Source: an uncultured SAR116 cluster alpha proteobacterium
GTDB lineage: Bacteria; Pseudomonadota; Alphaproteobacteria; Puniceispirillales; Marisalimonadaceae
Assembly (NCBI GenBank): GCA_902517275.1
Contig: CABYBQ010000001.1
Coordinates: 1 to 64,000 of the forward strand
Length of the DNA stretch: 64,000 nucleotides
Reading direction: 5' to 3'
This document shows, piece after piece, positions 46,322 through 55,791 of this stretch. Numbering within the stretch: the stretch's first letter is position 1; each line of letters opens with the position of its first letter. The notes beneath the pieces were generated by a model. It saw nothing but the letters and a program-made list of their open reading frames with translations, made no database searches and was not told the DNA's origin. The position numbers and the translations under genes are program-made.

Positions 46322-46645
46322 ATGTATGTAAGAATCGTGAAATTATCTTTTATGAATGACTTCTCAAAAGAAGCTGCATCAAATCTTTTATCCCAAATAG
46401 GAAAAACAAAGGGGTTTGCAGAAGGAATGCTCTTAAGGTTGTCTGTAGATGTTTCTGATACACAAAGATATTCTATGACAGTTTGGCCAAACAAAAAAAT
46501 TGAAGAAAAAACATGGAAATTATTTGGTGAAGAGGTTCTAAAAAAATTAAGAGACACTGGAGCAAGAGTTGAAATTTCAAAAGGAGAAGTAAATGACATT
46601 AATATTTCTAAAGATTTGGAGTTTAGTAATTTTTTAATTGACTGA
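46322..46645 (+). CDS. Small conserved protein of unknown function (paralogue of 753-1055)
   Basis: A 107-residue soluble protein that starts MYVRIVKLS and carries VDVSDTQR near residue 41 and GARVEISKGEVND near residue 84. The protein at 753-1055 has the same pattern and spacing, so the two are probably paralogues. I do not recognise the family. It overlaps the convergent EamA gene by 12 bases and follows the M20 gene by 23 bases. No good ribosome-binding site is visible, so expression may depend on readthrough from the M20 gene. A ferredoxin-like or ABM-type barrel is a guess based on size and strand pattern. Confidence 0.65.
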   Translation: MYVRIVKLSFMNDFSKEAASNLLSQIGKTKGFAEGMLLRLSVDVSDTQRYSMTVWPNKKIEEKTWKLFGEEVLKKLRDTGARVEISKGEVNDINISKDLEFSNFLID

Positions 46646-47536
46646 TTTTTTAGTTTTGTTGAATGGTTTTGTTGCAACAATATATATACCAGACACTATG
46701 AAAATTAGGGCTAAAACATCTAACCATGAGAATTTAACATCTACAAAAATATAATCTACTAGTATGGCTAAAATGGGAACTGCCATGATTGATATAGATG
46801 TTACGTTAACTGAAAATTTTTGTAAAATTGTAAAATAAGCCCAATAGGTATATGCGCTTGACAAAAATATACCGTATAAAATAATAAAAAAATGTATATA
46901 ATTTAAAGATCCAAAATTGTTTTGATCAAAATATAAAGCAAATGGTATGATAGGGATTATTCCAATAATTTGCTGCCAACCTGCCACAATTAATCCATCA
47001 GATTTAATACCACCATACTTTACTATCATAGTCCCTACTGCCCAGCTTAAGCCAGCAGATAAGGTGATGAGAAAACCAAAAATATTTTCAAAAACATTTA
47101 TTTCAATGGAAAGAAAAAAAATGCCCATCATTCCTAAAACTAAAGAAAATATAATAGAAATATTAATTCTTTCATAACCAAAAATAGCTGCAAAAATTGT
47201 TGCCCATACAGGCATTGTATACGTTAAAACAGCAGCTCTTCCTCCACCAAGCATACTTATTCCATACAACATTAATACTTGCCATAAGGTGACATTAAAA
47301 AAACTTATCAATATTAAAGGTTTCCAATCACCTTTAGGAACATTAATTGTTTTAACCTTTTTAAAACCAAGAATTAATAATAAAATAAAAGCTGGTATTC
47401 CAATAATAACTCTAAAACTTAGAGGTGGAACGACTTCTATTGCAATTTTAAATAAAGACCAAACTGAAGTCCAAACCAGAATTAAAATTATTAAAAGGAC
47501 AATAGGTAAAGTTTTTTTGGAGGAAAGTAATTCCAT
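46634..47536 (-). CDS. EamA/DMT family transporter
   Basis: A 300-residue membrane protein with about ten helices in two repeated EamA halves, typical of the drug/metabolite transporter superfamily. The first half starts VLLIILILVWTSVWSLFKIA and includes GISMLGGGRAAVLTYTMPVWA near residue 93. The second half has SAGLSWAVGTMIVKYGG near residue 157. Family members export amino acids or other small metabolites across the inner membrane, but the substrate is unknown. It is transcribed alone. Confidence 0.92.
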   Translation of the reverse strand: MELLSSKKTLPIVLLIILILVWTSVWSLFKIAIEVVPPLSFRVIIGIPAFILLLILGFKKVKTINVPKGDWKPLILISFFNVTLWQVLMLYGISMLGGGRAAVLTYTMPVWATIFAAIFGYERINISIIFSLVLGMMGIFFLSIEINVFENIFGFLITLSAGLSWAVGTMIVKYGGIKSDGLIVAGWQQIIGIIPIIPFALYFDQNNFGSLNYIHFFIILYGIFLSSAYTYWAYFTILQKFSVNVTSISIMAVPILAILVDYIFVDVKFSWLDVLALIFIVSGIYIVATKPFNKTKKSVN

Positions 47537-47686
47537 TGATTGACCAAGATTAAAAAATACTAATTTATTTTTTAGATTTTTAACATATTAATTGGATGTG
47601 GGTAATTTTTATTTAGAACAAAATCCGTCATCTAGACTTTTCTAAGTATATGCATTATTTTAATTAAAATAATAACGGAGAAAAAA

Positions 47687-48436
47687 ATGTTAGTAGTCGT
47701 TTCCCCAGCGAAAAAACTTAATATGCACCCTATTAATAAGGTTAAAGAAACCAAACCACTTTTTGCTGAAAACGTAAATGATTTGATTTTTGAAGTCAGA
47801 AAATTAAGCTCAGATAATTTAAAAGATTTAATGGGAATCAGCACTCAATTAGCAGAACTAAATAAGAAAAGATTTACGGATTTTGGTAAGCAAGATAAAA
47901 AAGCTGCAGCCTTTGCCTTTGCAGGAGATACGTATAAAGGTTTAGATATAGAAAAGATGGATCAACATGACCTTGAATGGGCTCAAAAACATCTTAGAAT
48001 TTTGTCTGGTTTGTATGGTTTATTGCGACCACTTGATTCAATTGAACCCTACCGTTTAGAAATGGGGAGTAAATTAAAAGGATCTCACGGTAATTCATTA
48101 TATGAATATTGGGACCGTAAAATTTCTAATAATCTAAATCAACACGCAAAAAAAATTGGAACAGATACTTTAGTAAATTGTGCTTCAAATGAATATTTTA
48201 ATGCGATAAATCTTAAAAATTTATCATTAAATATCATCACACCTGTCTTCATGGAACGTAAAAATGGTAAAGAAAAAATTATAAGTTTCTACGCTAAAAA
48301 TGCTAGGGGAGCTATGGCTCGGTTCATAATTCAAAATCGTTTGGTAAATGAAGAAGATTTGAAAAAATTCAACTTAGACGGATATTCGTATAATGTTGAA
48401 AAATCAAAAGATGGCAAATTTGTTTTTCTTAGGTAA
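47687..48436 (+). CDS. yaaA: YaaA family peroxide-stress protein
   Basis: A 249-residue DUF328/YaaA protein. VVVSPAKKLNMHP at residue 3, AFAGDTYKGLDIEKM near 70, LRILSGLYGLLRPLDSIEPYRLEMG near 100 (given in part), and VNCASNEYF near 164 are the conserved segments. In E. coli YaaA lowers intracellular unincorporated iron during peroxide stress and binds DNA with a fold including a helix-hairpin-helix. A GGAG ribosome-binding site lies just upstream of the ATG. It is a single gene transcribed away from the EamA gene. Confidence 0.95.
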   Translation: MLVVVSPAKKLNMHPINKVKETKPLFAENVNDLIFEVRKLSSDNLKDLMGISTQLAELNKKRFTDFGKQDKKAAAFAFAGDTYKGLDIEKMDQHDLEWAQKHLRILSGLYGLLRPLDSIEPYRLEMGSKLKGSHGNSLYEYWDRKISNNLNQHAKKIGTDTLVNCASNEYFNAINLKNLSLNIITPVFMERKNGKEKIISFYAKNARGAMARFIIQNRLVNEEDLKKFNLDGYSYNVEKSKDGKFVFLR

Positions 48437-48528
48437 TTTCTTTTAATTTAAATTTTAGTGTTTCTTAAATTCATTTATTTAATAGTTAAATCAATCATAT
48501 TTATTTAAAAAATATTGGATGTTAAAAA

Positions 48529-49806
48529 ATGTCAAAAAATACAATGCCTCTTCATAAGGAAGCATGGATTGAAGAATTAGCTATAAAAATTTTTAACGAA
48601 ATTGAGGCATTAACCAGAGATAAAGTTGGCGTTTCTAGAGAATCTTATGGTAAAGGAGAAACCATAAGCATAAATTACATGATAAATTTAGCAAAAGAAT
48701 TTGGGTTCTATATTGAAAAAGATGCTGCTGCAAATGTTTATTTATCATTAGAACAATCTATAAAAAATAATCATATACTAATTGGATCACACATAGACTC
48801 TGTTCCTCAAGGAGGTAATTTTGATGGACTTGCCGGAGTAATCGCTGGTTTCTTAATTCTAGTTTATTTAAAAGAAAAAAAAGTCAAAACTTCTTTGCCC
48901 ATAAAATTGTTATTATTAAGAGGTGAAGAAAGTGCTTGGTATGGAAAAAACTGCATTGGTTCTAAAGCATTGTTTGGTTTAATATCCCAAGAAGATTTAA
49001 ATTCTACTCATAGAAGCAATGGAAAAAAATTATCAAAAGCTATGACAGAGTCTGGTGTAAAATTAGATCAGATTAGAAAATGTAAAACTTTGATAAATAA
49101 AAATGAGGTTGAAGCTTTTATAGAAATACATATTGAACAAGGCCCTATTCTAGTGGATAAAAATTGGCCAATTGCTGTTGTTACTGGGATTCGAGGTAAT
49201 TATCGCCATCACAAAATAAGATGTAAGGGTACAGCTGGACATTCCGGCACTATTCCAAGATATTTAAGAAAAGATGCTGTTTTTGCTGGTGCCGATTTAA
49301 TAACTCGTATGGACGATCATTGGAATACAATAGAACAACATGGTGGTGATCTTGTTCTAACTTCAGGTATTTTTCATACAGATGTTGATAATCAGGCTAT
49401 GTCTAGAATACCTGGAGAAATTTTATTTAGTTTTGAATCAAGGAGCCAAGATATTTCAACTTTGGAAGCATTAGAAGGATTATTAAGATCGGAATGTAAA
49501 ACAATAGAAAGAGAAAAAGGAGTTTATTTTGAGTTTGACAATGTAATTAAATCAGATCCAGCTGAATGTAATCAAGAAATTGTAAAAAAACTTTTAGATG
49601 CAAGTGAGTCTCTGGGTTTTCCGAGGGTTTCTGTAGCAAGTGGCGCAACTCATGATGCCGCTATATTTTCAAATCAGGGTATAAAAACAGGAATGATTTT
49701 TATAAGAAATGACAAGGGATCTCATAATCCAGATGAAAGAATGGAGATAAAAGATTTTATGAAAAGTGTTTCAACATTAAATAAATTTTTAAATGATTAT
49801 CAATAA
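48529..49806 (+). CDS. Zn-dependent hydrolase of the hydantoinase/carbamoylase (M20) group
   Basis: A 425-residue member of the N-carbamoyl-L-amino acid hydrolase, beta-ureidopropionase or allantoate amidohydrolase group. IGSHIDSVPQGGNFDGLAGV near residue 85 holds the first His and the bridging Asp (NFDG), RGEESAWYGKNCIGSKA near 128 the Glu ligands, EIHIEQGPIL near 201 the next His and Glu, and ATHDAAIF near 388 the final His. All metal ligands are present, in contrast to the M20 protein 2.2 kb upstream. Substrate choice among carbamoylamino acids and ureides cannot be read. It is co-directional with pyrE 151 bases downstream. Confidence 0.9.
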   Translation: MSKNTMPLHKEAWIEELAIKIFNEIEALTRDKVGVSRESYGKGETISINYMINLAKEFGFYIEKDAAANVYLSLEQSIKNNHILIGSHIDSVPQGGNFDGLAGVIAGFLILVYLKEKKVKTSLPIKLLLLRGEESAWYGKNCIGSKALFGLISQEDLNSTHRSNGKKLSKAMTESGVKLDQIRKCKTLINKNEVEAFIEIHIEQGPILVDKNWPIAVVTGIRGNYRHHKIRCKGTAGHSGTIPRYLRKDAVFAGADLITRMDDHWNTIEQHGGDLVLTSGIFHTDVDNQAMSRIPGEILFSFESRSQDISTLEALEGLLRSECKTIEREKGVYFEFDNVIKSDPAECNQEIVKKLLDASESLGFPRVSVASGATHDAAIFSNQGIKTGMIFIRNDKGSHNPDERMEIKDFMKSVSTLNKFLNDYQ

Positions 49807-49957
49807 TATATTTTAGTGATACATGACTCTATTTTTAAATATTCATTTAATCATTTATCTGAATACTTTATATTTTGAAAATGTTAGGTAAGTAAATATT
49901 TCAAATGTATGAAGATTAAATACTCAATAAACATGTTTAGATAAGGAAAAATTAAAA

Positions 49958-50653
49958 ATGTTTTCAACTAGTTTCCCCGAAAAAAGTGTTATATCAAGGA
50001 TAACTGCTAAAATGTTAATAGAAGTTGAAGCAGTAAGATTTAGTGCTAAAGACCCGTTCAAATTTACTTCAGGTTGGGCAAGTCCAGTTTACATAGATTG
50101 TAGAAAACTCATTTCTTATCCTAGAGTAAGACATACATTAATGGATTTTGCAGCTTCTGAAATAACACGTAATATTGGGTTTGAGAGTATTGACTCAATT
50201 GCTGGAGGAGAAACGGCAGGTATTCCATTTGCAGCATGGATAGCTGATAGAATGATGCTACCTATGCAATATGTTAGAAAAAAGGCAAAAGGATTTGGAA
50301 GAAATGCTCAAATTGAGGGTGATTTCGAAAATAACTCACATATACTTTTGGTTGAAGATTTAACTACAGATGGAAATAGCAAAATAAAGTTTTGTCAAGC
50401 ACTTCGCCAAGCTGGCGCCAAAGTTGATCACACCTTCGTAGTTTTTTATTATGATATATTTCCACAAACAAAGAAAACATTAGAAGATATTGGCCTGCAG
50501 ATGCATTCACTGGCCACTTGGTGGGATGTTTTAAAAGTAGCTAAGGAATTTAATTACTTTGAAAACAATGAGATTGCGGAGGTAGAAAGTTTTTTGAATG
50601 ATCCAATGAAATGGTCTGCTGATCACGGTGGCGCCTCATCATTATCTGGATAG
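49958..50653 (+). CDS. pyrE: Orotate phosphoribosyltransferase
   Basis: A 231-residue PyrE, adding ribose phosphate from PRPP to orotate in pyrimidine synthesis. [20 protein letters not shown] near residue 47 is given in part, [14 protein letters not shown] near 94, and the PRPP loop is [16 protein letters not shown] near 144. An AAGGA ribosome-binding site precedes the ATG. The length is slightly above that of short PyrE enzymes and matches the alphaproteobacterial branch. Its 3' end faces an EamA transporter gene 12 bases away. Confidence 0.95.
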   Translation: MFSTSFPEKSVISRITAKMLIEVEAVRFSAKDPFKFTSGWASPVYIDCRKLISYPRVRHTLMDFAASEITRNIGFESIDSIAGGETAGIPFAAWIADRMMLPMQYVRKKAKGFGRNAQIEGDFENNSHILLVEDLTTDGNSKIKFCQALRQAGAKVDHTFVVFYYDIFPQTKKTLEDIGLQMHSLATWWDVLKVAKEFNYFENNEIAEVESFLNDPMKWSADHGGASSLSG

Positions 50654-50665
50654 ATCTTTTGTTAT

Positions 50666-51541
50666 TTATTTTAATTTTGATTCTCGCCATGCAATGTATG
50701 ATGTTGAACCAATTATTAAAAATCCACCTATCCATAGTGTAATCTCTGGTTCTTCTGCAAATAATGCATAACCAATAAGAACTGACCATATCAATCTTAA
50801 AAAATCAAAAGGCAGAAGCAAAGCTAATTCCCCTTTTTCAAATGCAAAATTCATTATTGTTTGAGCTAAAGTTCCGGTTATGGCTATGAATATTAAAATT
50901 ATGAATTGTCTTAAATCAATCATTTCAAAAACAGGAAACGCCATAACAAAAGTAGCGGGGATCATTCCTATTCCAAAATAAAGAGAAATGGTAATTGCAC
51001 TGTCAGTTTCTGTAAGTTTTTTTATATATATCAGACAAACAGACCATAAAAAAGAAGAAAAAATAATTAAAACGGCACCTAATTCAATTGAAATATCTGG
51101 TCGCATAACAATTAACGTACCAACAAAACCAATGATTAAAGCGCTTGTTCTTCGCAACCTAATTTTTTCTTTCATAAAAACAACAGCCAAAATGGTTGTA
51201 AATATTGGTACAGTAAAACCTAATGTAGTCAATTGAGCTAGTGGAGTAGAAGAAATTCCGTAAAAAAAACATAACATAGCTACGGAATTAGTTGTAATTC
51301 GTAGAAACTGAATTTTAGGCTGTCCGGTAACGAAGACACTTTTACCTTGTTGTAAAATTATTGGTGCCAGTACAAAAATTACTAAAGCACATCGAAAAAA
51401 TGCGATCTCAAAAATATGTACTTCTTTTGATAAATATTTAACAGCACTATGCATAAAGACAAAAAATAAACCTGATATAACCATTAGACTTATTGCGATT
51501 AGTGGTTTTGGGAATTTATTTAATATACCAGCGAAATGCAC
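50666..51541 (-). CDS. EamA/DMT family transporter
   Basis: A 291-residue inner-membrane protein with ten predicted helices in two EamA halves. The first helix is LIAISLMVISGLFFVFMHSAV; the family segment AMLCFFYGISSTPLAQLTTLGFTVPIFTTI near residue 93 is only partly quoted. The second half contains FEKGELALLLPFDFLRLIWSVLIG. The arrangement with AQLTTLGFTVP resembles the S-adenosylmethionine-uptake or riboflavin-type branch of the family, but this is weak. It differs clearly from the EamA gene at 46634 and is transcribed alone. Confidence 0.92.
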   Translation of the reverse strand: MHFAGILNKFPKPLIAISLMVISGLFFVFMHSAVKYLSKEVHIFEIAFFRCALVIFVLAPIILQQGKSVFVTGQPKIQFLRITTNSVAMLCFFYGISSTPLAQLTTLGFTVPIFTTILAVVFMKEKIRLRRTSALIIGFVGTLIVMRPDISIELGAVLIIFSSFLWSVCLIYIKKLTETDSAITISLYFGIGMIPATFVMAFPVFEMIDLRQFIILIFIAITGTLAQTIMNFAFEKGELALLLPFDFLRLIWSVLIGYALFAEEPEITLWIGGFLIIGSTSYIAWRESKLK

Positions 51542-51674
51542 TAAACATCCTTCATTGTTAAACTAAGATATATTTATACATTTTTTTTAAAATAAGGTTC
51601 AAATAATAGTATCAATAAAACTCAACATAAAAAACTTGTTGCGGATCCAATAATGTAATCTAATTAATTAAAAG

Positions 51675-51779
51675 ATGAGCAAAGATCAATATAGTAAAGC
51701 TAGAGGAACGTACCTAATGTGTATGCAAAATACATTATATAATTGTACAAAAAAATTAGATTTATTTCAAAAAGGTTGA
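51675..51779 (+). CDS. Short open frame upstream of the 51782 gene (34 codons)
   Basis: ATG at 51675 to TGA at 51777-51779 encodes a polar 34-residue peptide beginning MSKDQYSKARGTYLMCMQN and ending in FQKG. The stop lies two bases before the proposed TTG start of the next gene. I see no clear Shine-Dalgarno sequence, so it may be chance or a coupling leader. Confidence 0.3.
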   Translation: MSKDQYSKARGTYLMCMQNTLYNCTKKLDLFQKG

Positions 51780-51781
51780 TT

Positions 51782-52399
51782 TTGAAGAAAAGAGAACAAA
51801 TAGAGTTTGGTTTAAGAACTATAATTAAAGGCTCAAAAAAAAATGTTTTTGTCAAACTCTCATTATCAGAACTTATAAAAACCTCCAGAAGAATGTATGT
51901 TATCTTTGAGAATTATAAGTCTGGTGAAAAATTTAAAATTAATAACAATGATGAAAATATTCTTTTATTGAATAAAATCGTATCAGATTTTCAACAACTT
52001 AATTCAAAACTTACAAATATACCAACACCCATAAAAGATTTACTGAATAGAAAATGGGAGCAAGAACCAAATTCTAAAGAGAGTACCGATGGCTCTACTG
52101 AACTTATCCTAAAAAAGCTTTCTTATTTACAAAATGATTTTAAAAATTTAGTAAATGTATTAGTGACAGACACTAAAAATGGAACGATTAATAATATAGA
52201 TCCTATTCCGATTGCAATTGTACATAGTGCTATGACCATTTGGGTGGAAGTTTTAAAGAATAAATATAATTTAAAGAACAAAAAAATATTGAGTAAAAAT
52301 CTTTTAATTTACTTAGAAAGAGTTTTAGAGGCATTTGGTTATGATGCTGATATTAAAAAAAGTTATTATAATTGGCACGAATTAAAAAATATGTCTTAG
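51782..52399 (+). CDS. Hypothetical protein, mostly helical
   Basis: A protein of about 205 residues from TTG at 51782 that I do not recognise. It starts MKKREQIEFGLRTIIKGSKK, is rich in Lys, Asn and Leu, and has helical segments around residues 26-45, 58-85 and 100-130. There is no signal peptide, membrane segment or known catalytic motif. The TTG start is supported by AAAGG seven bases upstream; the frame also extends to a TTG at 51743. Downstream after 36 bases lies the phytanoyl-CoA dioxygenase gene, with a good ribosome-binding site between, so both may share a transcript. Base composition is like that of its neighbours. Confidence 0.55.
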   Translation: MKKREQIEFGLRTIIKGSKKNVFVKLSLSELIKTSRRMYVIFENYKSGEKFKINNNDENILLLNKIVSDFQQLNSKLTNIPTPIKDLLNRKWEQEPNSKESTDGSTELILKKLSYLQNDFKNLVNVLVTDTKNGTINNIDPIPIAIVHSAMTIWVEVLKNKYNLKNKKILSKNLLIYLERVLEAFGYDADIKKSYYNWHELKNMS

Positions 52400-52435
52400 T
52401 ATTTTAAATAAAATATAACTTGGAGATTAAATTAA

Positions 52436-53290
52436 ATGGGATCATTCCTAAGTAAATCTGAAACTTCTGATTTCCATAAGAATGGTTATGTTATAGTTAA
52501 AAATTTTTTTAATGAAAAAGAAACGGAACTTTTACAGAATGCCTCAATTCAGGATCCAGCCATAAGGGATCATTTATATGATAGAAAAGATTCTGAAGGT
52601 TTAACAACAAAAATGATGGCATGGAACCATCCTGACGACAGTATTTATGGCGTCACGGCAAGATCAGAAAAAATTGTTGATACGATGGAAAGTTTACTAG
52701 GAGGTGAAGTTTACCACTATCACTCCAAAATCACTGCTAAAGAACCTTATGAAGGAGGCGCTTGGGAGTGGCATCAAGATTATGGTTACTGGTACAACAA
52801 TGGATGTTTATTTCCACTTATGGCAACTGTAATGATTGCTTTGGATAAATGTACTAGAGAAAATGGATGTTTACAGGTTTTATCAGGTTCAAACAACTTG
52901 GGTAGAATTGACCATGCTTTGCTTGAGAGTGGACAAGTAGGAGTGGATCTCAAAAGAGTTGAGGAGGCAAAAAAACATCTAAATTTGGTTTATTGTGAAA
53001 TGGACCCAGGCGATGTTTTGTTCTTTCATTGTAATACTCTCCATAGATCAGATAAAAATAATTCTCCTGATAGACGTTGGACGCTTTTGTGTTGTTATAA
53101 TGCAGCAAGAAATAATCCTTTTGTAGAGCATCATCATCCAAAATACACTCCTCTAAAAAAATTAACGAATGATGAAATTATAAAAGCAGGAGATAAGTTT
53201 TTGGATGTTAACGATGTTGAGACGTTCTTAAAGAGGCCAACAGCACCACCTGAACTTTCAAAAAAAAGTGGAAAGTTATTTAATAGTTAA
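52436..53290 (+). CDS. Phytanoyl-CoA dioxygenase (PhyH) family Fe(II)/2-oxoglutarate oxygenase
   Basis: A 284-residue PhyH-family dioxygenase that hydroxylates its substrate using Fe(II), 2-oxoglutarate and oxygen. The iron-binding HxD is in WEWHQDYGYWYNNG (His113 and Asp115), the distal His is in CNTLHRSDKNNS (His203), and an Arg just after it (RRWTLLCC) binds 2-oxoglutarate. LQVLSGSNNLGRIDH is typical. These residues match ectoine hydroxylase and related enzymes, but the substrate cannot be told. A GGAG ribosome-binding site precedes the ATG. Its 3' end overlaps the acyltransferase gene by four bases. Confidence 0.88.
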   Translation: MGSFLSKSETSDFHKNGYVIVKNFFNEKETELLQNASIQDPAIRDHLYDRKDSEGLTTKMMAWNHPDDSIYGVTARSEKIVDTMESLLGGEVYHYHSKITAKEPYEGGAWEWHQDYGYWYNNGCLFPLMATVMIALDKCTRENGCLQVLSGSNNLGRIDHALLESGQVGVDLKRVEEAKKHLNLVYCEMDPGDVLFFHCNTLHRSDKNNSPDRRWTLLCCYNAARNNPFVEHHHPKYTPLKKLTNDEIIKAGDKFLDVNDVETFLKRPTAPPELSKKSGKLFNS

Positions 53291-54096
53291 AGCGATTTGT
53301 TGAACTCTTTTTGAAGGTATAAGGATAAATCTCTATCATTCAAATTAGGTAAGGATTGACTTTTTAAATATTTCAAAACTTTGAATTGCATTGGTTTATC
53401 TAAACTTTTCTTAATTTCATATAAATATAAACTTTGCTTTATAGTTTGATGAACACGAGACGCCAACTGGAATGCCTTGGAGTTTTGACCGTCAAATTTT
53501 GTCATTATGAGATCGCAATTTGAATCATTGATTAGTCTTCCAAGCATAGGTTTCCAATCATCCTCTTGAATAGGCAACCCTTTTTTTCTTGACCAAGCCA
53601 CTCCTCCAGCTGGAAAAATTGCAACAACCCCACCATTTTTTAAAATTTTAATTGCTGTCTGTCTTGTCACAACGTTATTTCTCATTGCATTTTTACTATT
53701 ACTAAAATCAATAGGAAGAATATTGTCTGCAAGTATAGGTTCTTGTCTGAGCACTCCATGAGCAATAACTTTAAAATTTTCATCTAATGTTGAGGCAAAC
53801 CATGATAAAAAAACTCCATCTGCAACTCCAAAAGGGTGATTTGCTACTATAATTACTCCTTTTGATTTTGCTCTTTTAGGAATAGGATCTAATGTAGGTG
53901 TTTGAATACCCATAGAGTTTAATGCGTGTTTCCAAAGATCTGTTCCTCTTTTGTCTTGGCATAATGAAATAAAATTCTTATATCTTTTTTCAAGAGATAT
54001 CCTGGCTGATAAAAGTTCTACTGTATGAATTAAAAATCTGTGATGTATAGGTAACCATGATTCGGCATATGTTATTTTTACATTTGATTTAAACAT
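53287..54096 (-). CDS. Lysophospholipid acyltransferase family protein (PlsC-like)
   Basis: A 269-residue protein resembling 1-acylglycerol-phosphate acyltransferases. VANHPFGVADGVFLS near residue 88 is the modified NHxxxxxD catalytic motif seen in the OlsA/hemolysin-like branch, and AIFPAGGVAWSRKKG near 160 is the FPxG substrate-binding motif. MTKFDGQNSKAFQLASRVHQTI follows, as in this branch. It would acylate a lysophospholipid or ornithine lipid at the membrane. The reaction is inferred from the motifs. It is transcribed alone, tail to tail with the PhyH gene. Confidence 0.8.
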   Translation of the reverse strand: MFKSNVKITYAESWLPIHHRFLIHTVELLSARISLEKRYKNFISLCQDKRGTDLWKHALNSMGIQTPTLDPIPKRAKSKGVIIVANHPFGVADGVFLSWFASTLDENFKVIAHGVLRQEPILADNILPIDFSNSKNAMRNNVVTRQTAIKILKNGGVVAIFPAGGVAWSRKKGLPIQEDDWKPMLGRLINDSNCDLIMTKFDGQNSKAFQLASRVHQTIKQSLYLYEIKKSLDKPMQFKVLKYLKSQSLPNLNDRDLSLYLQKEFNKSL

Positions 54097-54192
54097 ATTT
54101 TAGCACTTCATAATTAATAATCATGATTCTATAATATTATAAATTTAATTTTCAATATTTATTTTTAAACCAAGATTATAAAAAATTTTTAA

Positions 54193-55593
54193 CTATGAAT
54201 TTGGCAATATAGGCTTAATTTCAGGAAAAAAATTTTCTAACTCATATCCTACATTTAACAAAATATCTTCTCTATATTTTCTTGTAATAAATTGAACTCC
54301 CAGTGGTATATTGGAAGCAATTTTATTTGTTGAAAATGTTAAACCTGGAAGTCCTAAATATGGAGGTGCAATTTGAGGAAGCATTGAATCAAAAACTAAA
54401 TCAAAAGACTCAGGTGATTCTAGGTCCTTTAAGTCTGGAAAAGGTAAATCTCCAGTTACAGGGCACAAAATCAAAGGGTAATTATCAAAGAAATTGTTCC
54501 ACTCTCTACTTATTCTTGCCCTGTTTTGAAGGGCATCCATAAAGTTTTCTAAACTTGTGTCCGGACATCTTCTGGACATTTGATCATAAATAAAATTTGC
54601 GTCAGGATCATTTTCTTTTTTTATGGCTTCCCCCCCAGTTCTTCTAAATTCCCCAAGCCATAAAGCAGCTTGAAATTTAGCAGCTTCTTGAAAATCTGGA
54701 GCATCCGGTTCTTCGATTATCCAACCAATATCTTCTAGATGTTTTGCAACGTTTTTTAATTCATCTTTTATTATTGGATCAATTTTTAACCCTTTAATTT
54801 CTGTTATTAAGGCTAATTTTTTTTGTGGTGCTTCAAATGTAAATGGTATAGGAGCCCACCATGGATCGTCATAATCCTCAATACTCATAGCTTTTAAACC
54901 GAGTTCAAGATCTTTGATTGATCTAGCAAGTGGGCCAGATACAGCCATTATTTGTCCACCAATATGTCTGTCAGGGGTAGTGTAATTTATCATTGGGACA
55001 CGACCTAAACTTGGTCTCAAACCATGTATGCCACAAGCATAAGCAGGGTAACGAATAGAGCCAGCAATATCAGTGCCGTGACCAATGGCTCCCATTCCTG
55101 AAGCTGTAGCAGCTGCGGCTCCACCCGAAGAACCACCTGGTGTTATATTCTTGTTATGTGGGTTAAGGGTATGTCCGTGTAAACTATTTCTGGTAAACCA
55201 GTGTATGCTAAACGCAGGTGTATTTGTTTTACCTACAATAAGAGCGTCAGATTTTTTTAGATTATTAACAACAGGACTATCTTTTTTTGCTATAAGATCT
55301 TTTTGTATCCTTAAACCATTTGTGCTTGCGTAACCTATTTGATCTGTATTTACTTTAACAGTAACAGGTACGCCTGCAAGTTTTCCCAAATTTTCTTTGT
55401 TATTTAATTTTTTATCTAATGAAAGAGCTGTATTTTTGGCCTCAGTAAAAGTATCTATGACTATTGCATTTATTTTGGGGTTTGTATTTTCAATATGCTT
55501 TATTGTTTCGTTACAAATCTCAACTGCGGAAATTTCTTTTTTTGTGAATAACTCTACTATTTTAAATCCTGGTAGTTCCCAAATCTCATTCAT
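54193..55593 (-). CDS. Amidase (amidase signature family)
   Basis: A 466-residue amidase-signature enzyme. The catalytic Lys is in VTVKVNTDQIG near residue 78, the cis-Ser in GGSSGGAAAATASGMG near 153, and the nucleophile Ser in GTDIAGSIRYPAYACGIHGLRPS near 174. All three triad residues are in place and the length is normal. It hydrolyses an amide to acid and ammonia. GatA can be excluded because of its length and the absence of GatB/C neighbours. It is transcribed alone in the accessory section of the window. Confidence 0.93.
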   Translation of the reverse strand: MNEIWELPGFKIVELFTKKEISAVEICNETIKHIENTNPKINAIVIDTFTEAKNTALSLDKKLNNKENLGKLAGVPVTVKVNTDQIGYASTNGLRIQKDLIAKKDSPVVNNLKKSDALIVGKTNTPAFSIHWFTRNSLHGHTLNPHNKNITPGGSSGGAAAATASGMGAIGHGTDIAGSIRYPAYACGIHGLRPSLGRVPMINYTTPDRHIGGQIMAVSGPLARSIKDLELGLKAMSIEDYDDPWWAPIPFTFEAPQKKLALITEIKGLKIDPIIKDELKNVAKHLEDIGWIIEEPDAPDFQEAAKFQAALWLGEFRRTGGEAIKKENDPDANFIYDQMSRRCPDTSLENFMDALQNRARISREWNNFFDNYPLILCPVTGDLPFPDLKDLESPESFDLVFDSMLPQIAPPYLGLPGLTFSTNKIASNIPLGVQFITRKYREDILLNVGYELENFFPEIKPILPNS

Positions 55594-55707
55594 AATAAGA
55601 TGCCTATAACAATATTTTAATATTAAAAATTAATAAATAATAAATCTACTTTAAAACAAAAGTGATAAAATAACTTTATTTTTTTTTAGTATAGGTAATA
55701 ATAGCCA

Positions 55708-55791
55708 ATGGGAGATAGATTGAGTTCATCCATTATGGTAATAACACCAAACTTCTCAGAGCTTGCATGGTGCATAAACTTACAAAGCTAG
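55708..55791 (+). CDS. Upstream open frame overlapping the moeA start (27 codons)
   Basis: ATG at 55708 to TAG at 55789-55791 reads as 27 codons, beginning MGDRLSSSIMVITPN, and overlaps the moeA start by 25 bases in another frame. It may reduce or couple moeA translation. No protein family is recognisable and the ribosome-binding site is poor. Confidence 0.25.
   Translation: MGDRLSSSIMVITPNFSELAWCINLQS

Noticed and set aside
46306..46680. 124-codon minus-strand frame opposite the small gene at 46322
   Set aside because: The plus-strand product has a clear paralogue at 753-1055, whereas the minus-strand product has none. It would also overlap the EamA gene.
54193..55593. GatA subunit of Glu-tRNA amidotransferase
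   Set aside because: The triad fits the amidase signature family in general, but no gatB or gatC is near and the C-terminal half does not read like GatA.
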